Assembly (NCBI GenBank): GCA_964487555.1
Contig: CAZART010000045.1
Coordinates: 1 to 39,031 of the forward strand
From: CAZART01 sp964487555
GTDB lineage: Bacteria > Bacteroidota > Rhodothermia > Rhodothermales > VXPQ01
Length of the DNA stretch: 39,031 bases
Direction of reading: 5' to 3'
Part shown: positions 32,906 through 39,031 of the stretch, piece by piece
Layout: each line of letters opens with the position of its first letter
Position numbering within the stretch: the first letter of the stretch is position 1
Notes under the pieces: model-generated
The model's input: only the letters and a program-made list of their open reading frames with translations
Databases searched by the model: none
What the model was told of the DNA's origin: nothing
Program-made: the position numbers and the translations under genes

Positions 32906-33485
32906 ACCGTCCGACCATTTGCTCCGAACGTTCGCTACGGTGCCCGTTGAGAGCCGAATCCTGGACGTCGGATGCGGGGACGGGATGCAGACGGAGGCGC
33001 TGATTCAACTCGGCTTCGATGTGTTTGCGTGCGATCCGAGTCCGGAGAACGTCGCAGACGTTCGTGCGAGCGCTGCCGTGCACATCGGAGAGGAGGAGGC
33101 CGGCAAGCGGATTAGCCAGGCCCGCGTCGATGCACTCGGCTATCCTGATGAATTCTTCAACTGGGTGGTAGCCTTCGGAGCGCTTGCCCGATCCGATTCG
33201 CGCGAGTCGCTGCTCGAGGGGCTGAGCGAGATCCGACGCGTGCTGCGCTCGGGAGGATGGTTGTACGTGACCGTGCCCGCCATACCCGAACCCGCAGAGA
33301 CGCCCGGCGCGAGGGGCTACGCCGGCGATAGCGGGCTTAAGCCCACTTTCACGCCACGCACGCTGAACGACGTGATGGAGGAGGCGGGCTATGCTCTGGC
33401 CGAGGGGCCGACGATAGCCGTCGAAAAGGGCGGCCGGATCGTACAGGGGATCTATCGTCGCGCCGATGAGGGTACGCCGGGATGA
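32898..33485 (+). CDS. SAM-dependent class I methyltransferase
   Basis: 195 aa, overlapping the end of hemH by 8 nt. Motif I is RILDVGCGDGMQTEAL, the acidic end of strand 2 is FACDPSPENV, and NWVVAFGALARSD and IRRVLRSGGWLYVTVP give the later Rossmann motifs of the Methyltransf_11 group. Substrate unknown. Its tight coupling to hemH and position before hemL suggest expression with heme synthesis, but a tetrapyrrole substrate is only a guess. It lacks features of CobA/UroM or BchM-type enzymes that I can recognise. Confidence 0.85.
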   Translation: MPEPSDHLLRTFATVPVESRILDVGCGDGMQTEALIQLGFDVFACDPSPENVADVRASAAVHIGEEEAGKRISQARVDALGYPDEFFNWVVAFGALARSDSRESLLEGLSEIRRVLRSGGWLYVTVPAIPEPAETPGARGYAGDSGLKPTFTPRTLNDVMEEAGYALAEGPTIAVEKGGRIVQGIYRRADEGTPG

Positions 33486-33537
33486 TGGAGCGAACGATGA
33501 ACCATAGTACCACAACGATAGTACGGCGAACGAAGTC

Positions 33538-34848
33538 ATGACTTTCGACCAGAGCCGTGGTCTGTTCGAACGGGCGCAGCGCGTGATTCCGGGGGGCGTG
33601 AACTCGCCGGTCCGTGCCTTCAGGAGCGTCGGCGGTACGCCCGTTTTCATCCGGCGGGCCGAGGGCGCCTACGTAGAGGATGAAGACGGCAACCGGTACA
33701 TCGATTATGTGGGTTCATGGGGCCCGATGCTCCTCGGCCACGCTGATCCTTCCGTCGTAGAGGCCGTGCGAAAGGCGGCAGCCGACTCCACGTCCTTCGG
33801 CGCGCCGACACGCATCGAAGTCGAGGTGGCCGAACTCATTTGCGACCTCGTGCCGTCGATCGAGTCCGTCCGCATGGTCAACTCGGGTACAGAGGCGACG
33901 ATGAGCGCCGCGCGACTGGCACGCGGTTACACCGGGCGCGACAAGATCATCAAGTTTGCAGGAAATTATCACGGCCATGCCGACTTCTTCCTGATCGCCG
34001 CAGGCAGCGGGGCTACCACGCTCGGACAGCCCAACTCGCCGGGCGTGACGGCCGGAACGGCGCGCGACACGCTGGTTGCGCGTTACAACGACCTTGAGGA
34101 CGTCCGGCGTCTTGTCGCCGAACACGCGCATGAGATCGCCGGAATCATTGTCGAGCCTGTTGCCGGCAACATGGGTTGTGTTCCGCCCGTGCCCGGCTTT
34201 TTGGAGGGATTGCGGACGCTGTGCGACGATGAGGGAATCGTGCTTATCTTTGATGAGGTGATGACCGGATTTCGCGTGGCCCGCGGCGGGGCGCAGGAGC
34301 GCTTCGGCGTTCTTCCCGATCTCACTACGCTGGGTAAGATCATAGGCGGAGGGCTGCCGGTGGGCGCCTACGGCGGCAAGCGCGAGCTTATGGAGCGGTT
34401 ATCGCCGGTCGGCCCTGTCTACCAGGCGGGAACACTCTCGGGAAATCCGCTAGCCATGGCCGCAGGCTACGCCGTACTGCGGCGGGTGGCGGACGATCCG
34501 GAATTGTATGAAGGCCTCGAACGAGCAGGCCGCCGGCTGGCCGAAGGCACGAAAACGAACCTTGAGGCACTGGGACTGGAGTACTACACCACCGGAGTCG
34601 GTTCGATGGGCTGTTTATTCTTCAGTAACGAAGCCGTCGTGAACTATGAGCAGGCGAAAGCGTGCGATACGATGCTGTTTGGACGGTACTTTCACGAAAT
34701 GTTGAAGCGGGGCATCTACGTGGCGCCGTCGCAGTTCGAAGCGTTTTTCATTTCGAGCACGCATGGCGACGCTGAAATCGATCGCACCCTCCGGGCGCAG
34801 GGTGAAGCCCTCTCCGTCCTCCATGAGAATGGGGTTCGCGTCGGATAA
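33538..34848 (+). CDS. hemL: Glutamate-1-semialdehyde 2,1-aminomutase
   Basis: 436 aa PLP enzyme making 5-aminolevulinate from glutamate-1-semialdehyde (C5 pathway). Typical blocks: PGGVNSPVRAFRSVGGTPVF, VNSGTEATMSAARLARG, KFAGNYHGHAD, IFDEVMTGFRVA, and TTLGKIIGGGLPVGAYGG with the PLP lysine at Lys267. The end matches GIYVAPSQFEAFFISSTHGDAEID. Length is standard. It closes the heme block. hemA and the earlier steps are not in this window. Confidence 0.97.
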   Translation: MTFDQSRGLFERAQRVIPGGVNSPVRAFRSVGGTPVFIRRAEGAYVEDEDGNRYIDYVGSWGPMLLGHADPSVVEAVRKAAADSTSFGAPTRIEVEVAELICDLVPSIESVRMVNSGTEATMSAARLARGYTGRDKIIKFAGNYHGHADFFLIAAGSGATTLGQPNSPGVTAGTARDTLVARYNDLEDVRRLVAEHAHEIAGIIVEPVAGNMGCVPPVPGFLEGLRTLCDDEGIVLIFDEVMTGFRVARGGAQERFGVLPDLTTLGKIIGGGLPVGAYGGKRELMERLSPVGPVYQAGTLSGNPLAMAAGYAVLRRVADDPELYEGLERAGRRLAEGTKTNLEALGLEYYTTGVGSMGCLFFSNEAVVNYEQAKACDTMLFGRYFHEMLKRGIYVAPSQFEAFFISSTHGDAEIDRTLRAQGEALSVLHENGVRVG

Positions 34849-34951
34849 TCGGCTTTGGAAGACGATCCCCACGGTGCATTTGCGAAAGAAAGCCGTAAGG
34901 GTTGGCGTATCCCCACGAGAAACCTAGAGCAAGAGCGGAGCCACCAGCATC

Positions 34952-36976
34952 ATGAACAACTACACTGAGCGAGCGGTCGCGCGAGACGTCGGGCCTGCAA
35001 CGGGGCGGACGTCTATTCCAGGAGCACAGCTCGAGCGCGTGCCCGTCCTCATCTTCGACGATCCGGCTACGATGTCTCGTCAGGTCGCCAAGCGGATTGC
35101 CGGCCTCATCGAGGAGGGTAAGACCGTCGGCAAGAACGTCGTTCTCGGACTCCCCACCGGGTCGACGCCGATCGGCGTGTATCAGAATCTTATTCGGATG
35201 CACAAGGATGAGGGCCTCGATTTCTCGAAGGTCATCACCTTCAACATCGACGAATATTACCCGGTCGATCCCGACAGCCTGCAGAGCTATCATCGCTTCA
35301 TGCGGGAGAATTTTTTCGACCACGTCAATATCCCGGAGAAAAATATCCACATCCCGCGTGGTGACCTCAAGCCGGAGGACGTGGAGGCGTTCTGTCACAT
35401 GTACGAGCACGAGATTGAGAAGGCGGGAGGCCTCGATCTGATTTTACTCGGCATCGGACGAAGCGGCCACATCGGGTTCAACGAGCCCGGCTCCGGGCCT
35501 GATACACGGACGCGGCTGATTGTGCTTGACGAGATCACGCGGAAGGATGCGGCGTCGGACTTTTTCGGCGAGGAAAACGTACCGCGGCAGGCCATCACCA
35601 TGGGCGTCGGGACGATTCTGGATGCGCGCGAGGTCATCCTGGTCGCCACGGGCGAGCACAAGGCCCCGATCATGCGACGGGCCGTTGAGGAAGAGCCGAA
35701 CCGCCGGGTGACGGCCACCTACCTTCAGATGCATCGCAATGCCACGTTCTACGTCGATCGGGCGGCGGCCAGCGAATTGACCCGCGAGAAAACGCCGTGG
35801 ATCGTAAAACCGGTGGATTGGGATCCGCTGATGGGCAAACGTGCCGTCATCTGGCTGTCGGAGAAGCTCGAGAAGGCCATTCTGACGCTGGAGGAGGCCG
35901 ATTTCTATCGAAATCACCTGCACGAGCTCGTCTATGCCTACGACAGCATCGACAATCTGTGCCGAACCGTTTTCGAAGACCTCCGGCGGCGCGTGACGTA
36001 CATGGACGGCTTGCCGAAGAATCAGAAGGTCGTCGTCTTCAGCCCGCACCCCGACGACGACGTAATTTCGATGGGTGGGATGCTCGACAAGCTGGTATCG
36101 AACGGAAACGACGTGCTGGTCGCGTACATGACCAATGGGTCCGTTGCGGTCTTCGACGCCGACGTCCGGCGCTACCTGAGGTTCATTGAGTTCAGCATCG
36201 ACATACTGGGGCTGGACAAGGCCGCGCGCAAGGATCTCGACACGAGGCGGAAGAAGATGTTGGACTTCCTTGCCAGGAAACGCCCCGGTCAGGTCGACAT
36301 CAAGGAGGTACAGGCGATCAAGGCCTACATTCGGTACTCGGAGGCCATTGAGGGTCTCGAGGTGATGGGTCTGACGGCGCAGGACGCTCGTTTTCTCGAC
36401 ATGCCCTTCTACAAGACGGGCCGTGTGCGGAAAGATCCGATCGGCGAGGCCGACGTCAAAGTCGTCATGGACCTGCTGGAAGAACTGGTGCCGGATCACA
36501 TTTACGTCGCCGGCGATCTCTCCGATCCGCACGGCACGCATCGCATGTGCTATCAGGCCATCGACCAGGCACTTCGGCGCTACAACAAGCGCCACATACA
36601 GGGAGAGCGCGTCGAGAAGCCGGTCGAATATGAGGAAGAAACGAAGCCCGCGCCCGCGGGTGATGGTGCACCGTCGGGTGACGGCGCGTTCAAGCGGCCG
36701 CTGGTATGGCTGTACCGCGGCGCATGGCAGGAGTGGGAGATCCACCGAGCCGACGTGTTCATGCCGATGTCGAAGGCAGATCTCGATCGGAAGGTGCAAG
36801 CCATCTACAAGCACGAGAGTCAAAAGGACCGGGCCATGTTTCCGGGCGCGTACGACGACCGCGAGTTCTGGCAGCGTGCACGTGACCGCAACCTGAACAC
36901 GGCGAAAGCGCTGAATAAGCTGGGCCTGCCGGAGTTCTATGCGGCCGAGGCCTACGTGACGCAATATGAACTGTAG
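34952..36976 (+). CDS. NagB-like (glucosamine-6-phosphate deaminase-like) / PIG-L deacetylase fusion
   Basis: 674 aa. Residues about 30-320: NagB fold with GLPTGSTPIGVYQNLI, FNIDEYY (Asp100, general base in true NagB) and GIGRSGHIGFNEP. In E. coli NagB the segment is GxGNDGHIAFNEP; here Arg-Ser replaces Asn-Asp, so the catalytic Asp141 equivalent is Ser171, while His173 and Glu178 remain. Residues about 355-640: PIG-L/LmbE deacetylase with FSPHPDDDVISMGG (His366, Asp368, Asp369) and DLSDPHGTHRMCYQAI supplying the third metal His. A GDGAPSGDGA linker interrupts the end. Such fusions are known in Bacteroidota-like genomes; joint action on amino-sugar phosphates is likely, but the exact reaction is open. 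Confidence 0.88.
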   Translation: MNNYTERAVARDVGPATGRTSIPGAQLERVPVLIFDDPATMSRQVAKRIAGLIEEGKTVGKNVVLGLPTGSTPIGVYQNLIRMHKDEGLDFSKVITFNIDEYYPVDPDSLQSYHRFMRENFFDHVNIPEKNIHIPRGDLKPEDVEAFCHMYEHEIEKAGGLDLILLGIGRSGHIGFNEPGSGPDTRTRLIVLDEITRKDAASDFFGEENVPRQAITMGVGTILDAREVILVATGEHKAPIMRRAVEEEPNRRVTATYLQMHRNATFYVDRAAASELTREKTPWIVKPVDWDPLMGKRAVIWLSEKLEKAILTLEEADFYRNHLHELVYAYDSIDNLCRTVFEDLRRRVTYMDGLPKNQKVVVFSPHPDDDVISMGGMLDKLVSNGNDVLVAYMTNGSVAVFDADVRRYLRFIEFSIDILGLDKAARKDLDTRRKKMLDFLARKRPGQVDIKEVQAIKAYIRYSEAIEGLEVMGLTAQDARFLDMPFYKTGRVRKDPIGEADVKVVMDLLEELVPDHIYVAGDLSDPHGTHRMCYQAIDQALRRYNKRHIQGERVEKPVEYEEETKPAPAGDGAPSGDGAFKRPLVWLYRGAWQEWEIHRADVFMPMSKADLDRKVQAIYKHESQKDRAMFPGAYDDREFWQRARDRNLNTAKALNKLGLPEFYAAEAYVTQYEL

Positions 36977-37058
36977 TACGTGGCGGATATGAACCGTAAA
37001 ACGTCGTGACGTGTTGACGATGGCGGTCGTTGGAGGATTGCCGGTCGAAGAAACCGTC

Positions 37059-37064
37059 AGGAGG
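37059..37064 (+). promoter_or_regulatory. Strong ribosome binding site for the DUF1003 gene
   Basis: AGGAGG lies 5 nt before a GTG start at 37070. This supports the GTG over any later ATG. Confidence 0.6.
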
Positions 37065-37069
37065 AGACT

Positions 37070-37597
37070 GTGCCGGAAAAAGAGCGGGATGACGTGGGTC
37101 AGCACTCCGAGGAAATCCTCAATGTGCGGCTGGAGACGGCGAAACGGCAGGGGCGGCTGGCCGACGTCGTCGATTCCGTGGGGCGCATTCTGGCCGATCC
37201 GGTTTTCTTCACCCTCTTTCTGGGGGCTCACGTGGGCTGGGTCGTCTGCAATCTGCCCTTCATGCCGTGGTCGCCGTGGGATCCATATCCGTTTATGCTT
37301 CTCGCGACGATCGCGTCCGTGGAGGCGCCCTTTATCGCGTTGCTCGTGTTGATGCATCAGCATCGGCAGGAGCGTATCAACGAGCTGCGTGACGAGGTGA
37401 TGCTGCAGATTGATCTTCACGTCGAGCGAAAAGCGTCGATGACGCTCCGGATGCTCGACGAGCTGTACCGGAAGTTGGGGCACGAGCCGAACCACGACGG
37501 CCTTGACCGACTCAAGCACGACCTCGATCCACGGCAGCTCATGGAAGACATCCGCGATGAGCTGGAAAAGGCGGAGGGGGAGGAGCGATCGCTGTGA
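37070..37597 (+). CDS. DUF1003 membrane protein
   Basis: 175 aa, GTG start. Two transmembrane helices (VFFTLFLGAHVGWVVCNL and YPFMLLATIASVEAPFIALLVLM) are joined by PFMPWSPWDPYP, and LMHQHRQERINELRDEVMLQIDLHVERKA follows; this arrangement, with the P-W-D-P-Y-P loop and the N-R-Q/HRQ after helix two, defines DUF1003. The C-terminal 55 residues are charged and helical (ELYRKLGHEPNHDGL). Function unknown. Both termini should face the cytoplasm. Confidence 0.85.
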   Translation: MPEKERDDVGQHSEEILNVRLETAKRQGRLADVVDSVGRILADPVFFTLFLGAHVGWVVCNLPFMPWSPWDPYPFMLLATIASVEAPFIALLVLMHQHRQERINELRDEVMLQIDLHVERKASMTLRMLDELYRKLGHEPNHDGLDRLKHDLDPRQLMEDIRDELEKAEGEERSL

Positions 37598-37681
37598 CGT
37601 TCCGTCGCCTATCGGGACGGATGGCGTGTACGCGAGTTTCGGTGACGAACCTACGTCTTTTTCGAGCATCCCCAAGGATCT

Positions 37682-38803
37682 ATGACAATGTCGAGTCGAT
37701 CTACGAAGTCGTGCTTCAGAACGTTGTACACGGCGCGGGCGGTCGTGCTCTTCGTGATCGTCCTCCATGCGACGGGTTGCGGGGGCGAGTCGGTGGACGA
37801 TCGCGCCGCTGCCGAGCGGGACGTCACCGAAAGACCGGCGACCGGATCGGTCGATCCCCTGGTCGAGGCTTTTATGGGGAGAGCCGAATGGGCAGAGAGC
37901 CAGGGTGCCTATGTGGCGGCGCTGACGATGTGCGATAGAATCCATCGGCGCGACCCCGATTATGTGCCGGCTTACTTCCTGCGCGGGCGAGTGCTCGGGA
38001 AGTTAAACCGGTACGAAGAGGCTCGGCAGGCCTTTGAGAAAGTGCTCGAGATCGAGCCCGATTTCGAGGGAGGCCGTTTCGCTCTGGGAAACAATGCGGC
38101 ACAGCAAGGCCGCTACACCGAGGCCCTCAAATACTTCAGGCAGGAACGGGAAAACTTTACGTCAGATACCGACGCGGCCAAGCGCCGGGCCGTTTTGCTC
38201 CAGATCGGACGCGCACATAAGGAAATCGGCGCCTTCGATGAGGCGGAGGAGGCGGTCCGAGAGGCCGTTCGCCTCGATGTCACCTACGCGGAAGCGCACA
38301 GCGAGCTCGGGGCGATCTACGAAGAGGCCGGCCGGATGGAAGAGGCGCTGACGGCGCGCCGCAAGGCGCTCGAGCTGGATCCGGCCAACGGCGATTATGC
38401 CTATTTTCTAGGTGCGCTGCTTGTTACCATTGGGCGGTACGAAGAGGCCGTCGAACACCTCAAGCGTGCGCTCGAGGCTCGTCCATGGTTCTATGGCGCG
38501 CATTACAATCTTGGACGCAGCCTGATCGGCGTCGGGCGCGTCGAGGAGGGAGGCCGTTATCTTGCGGCGGCGGAAAGTCTCCAGGCCGTCGACGCCGAGC
38601 TGGGTGTCGCCCGGTCGACCGCTGAGGTGCACGGAACGGCCCAGAAATGGCGCGATTATGGACGTATGCTCGAGGAAGCGGAACGGTACCGTGACGCACT
38701 CGACGCGTACAATGTAGCCCTGTCGCTCGACCCTGAAGACGCGGCTTCTGCAGCGGCCGTTGAGGCGCTCAGAGAACGCCTTGCAGCGCCGCCGGGGAGC
38801 TGA
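37682..38803 (+). CDS. TPR-repeat lipoprotein
   Basis: 373 aa. A hydrophobic signal (ARAVVLFVIVLH) ends in ATGC-GG, an acceptable lipobox with the lipidated Cys near residue 33. From about residue 60 the chain is a run of tetratricopeptide repeats of 34 residues, visible from cues such as YVPAYFLRGRVLGKLNRYEEA, FEKVLEIEPD, GRYTEALKYF, YAEAHSELGAIYEEAGRMEEA, GRYEEAVEHLKRALEARP and YRDALDAYNVALSLDPED: about eight to nine repeats. It is probably anchored in the outer or inner membrane as a protein-binding scaffold. Partner unknown. It follows the DUF1003 gene with an 84-nt gap. Confidence 0.82.
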   Translation: MTMSSRSTKSCFRTLYTARAVVLFVIVLHATGCGGESVDDRAAAERDVTERPATGSVDPLVEAFMGRAEWAESQGAYVAALTMCDRIHRRDPDYVPAYFLRGRVLGKLNRYEEARQAFEKVLEIEPDFEGGRFALGNNAAQQGRYTEALKYFRQERENFTSDTDAAKRRAVLLQIGRAHKEIGAFDEAEEAVREAVRLDVTYAEAHSELGAIYEEAGRMEEALTARRKALELDPANGDYAYFLGALLVTIGRYEEAVEHLKRALEARPWFYGAHYNLGRSLIGVGRVEEGGRYLAAAESLQAVDAELGVARSTAEVHGTAQKWRDYGRMLEEAERYRDALDAYNVALSLDPEDAASAAAVEALRERLAAPPGS

Positions 38804-38818
38804 GTCTGCTTCCGCAGA

Positions 38819-38839
38819 TGCTCTCTCTCCGTGAGAGCA
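38819..38839. terminator. Hairpin between convergent genes
   Basis: TGCTCTC (38819-38825) and GAGAGCA (38833-38839) form a 7-bp stem with a 7-nt loop, midway between the ends of the TPR gene (+) and rnr (-). It lacks a U-run on either strand, so its terminator role is plausible but unproven. Confidence 0.4.
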
Positions 38840-38860
38840 AGACGACGACGCCCGGTCGCG

Positions 38861-39031
38861 CTAATTCGCGAATACGAAGTCCACTTCGCGCGATTCCAGG
38901 TTCGCGCCTGCCACAACCACCTCAACGCGGTCGCCGAGACGATAGGTACGGCCCGCATCGCGACCGACGAGGCTATACGTGCGCTCGTCGTACTCGTAGT
39001 AGTCGTCATCGAGGTCGCGCACGTGCACCAT
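38861..39031 (-). CDS. rnr: Ribonuclease R, C-terminal end only (cut by the window)
   Basis: The last 56 codons of a minus-strand gene that continues beyond 39031. The peptide reads HVRDLDDDYYEYDE, then YSLVGRDAGRTYRLGDRVEVVV and ANLESREVDFVF, matching the end of the RNase R S1 domain (V-H-V-x-x-L-x-D-D-Y-Y, Y-x-L-G-D-x-V-x-V, E-x-R-x-x-D-F). RNase R is a 3'-5' exoribonuclease that degrades structured RNA. Frame and stop (TAG, 38861-38863) are clear; the catalytic RNB domain is outside the window. Confidence 0.9.
   Translation of the reverse strand: MVHVRDLDDDYYEYDERTYSLVGRDAGRTYRLGDRVEVVVAGANLESREVDFVFAN

Noticed and set aside
35444..37945. 833-codon open frame on the minus strand
   Set aside because: It lies opposite the NagB-PIG-L fusion, DUF1003 and TPR genes, all with clear family motifs; its own translation has no domain and is rich in His/Arg/Val as expected for a GC-rich shadow frame.

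Overview
The window looks like chromosome from a high-GC, aerobic member of the Bacteroidota/Rhodothermota group, most like the Rhodothermales. This rests on a PorV-type outer-membrane protein next to a protein with a type IX secretion (T9SS) C-terminal sorting domain, a NagB-like/PIG-L fusion typical of Bacteroidota-like genomes, a CPBP protease / DUF2007 / cdsA run, and O2-dependent heme synthesis (hemF). No rRNA, IS element, prophage or CRISPR array is seen. A run of exactly 100 N (25350-25449) is an assembly gap inside a GC-rich tandem repeat.

Layout. 1-220: no clear gene, a degenerate 7-bp tandem repeat. 221-9931 (+): envelope block with porV, a T9SS-sorted M6-like protein whose zinc motif is lost, a metalloprotease-propeller-beta-barrel protein, a TlpA-like thioredoxin and a DUF5683 protein. 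10072-12684: DAACS symporter, YheT-like hydrolase (-) and a 62-aa helical protein. 12724-12971: 22-bp repeats, a hairpin and tRNA-Arg(CCG) (-). 13224-20976 (+): unusual sigma-like factor, CPBP protease, DUF2007, cdsA, small membrane protein, mutL, tilS, hpt. 21159-23666: a 39-aa membrane peptide (+), then an HDAC-family deacetylase and an HD phosphohydrolase (-). 23793-27109: polysaccharide-deacetylase-like protein (+), gapped repeat, then lipase and dolichol/phytol-kinase-like protein (-). 27304-34848: PrsW protease and the heme block hemE, rluA-like, (antisense 97-aa protein), hemF, hemH, methyltransferase, hemL. 34952-38803: NagB-PIG-L fusion, DUF1003 protein, TPR lipoprotein. 38861-39031: 3' end of rnr (-), cut by the window edge.

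How the genes fit together. hemL makes 5-aminolevulinate, hemE makes coproporphyrinogen III, hemF oxidises it and hemH inserts iron, so the block holds the first committed step and most of the late steps of heme synthesis. PorV normally helps deliver CTD-bearing cargo to the surface, and the next gene encodes such a cargo; that gene overlaps the metalloprotease/propeller/barrel gene by ATGA, suggesting joint expression. The most intriguing item is the 97-aa protein at 30126-30419. It is wedged antisense into the heme block and its pattern resembles the isolated HK97 A-domain of small (Family 4) encapsulins. This is a pattern-based inference from memory and needs a profile or structure search. 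A second theme is the number of unrelated short tandem duplications, some inside or at the ends of genes.
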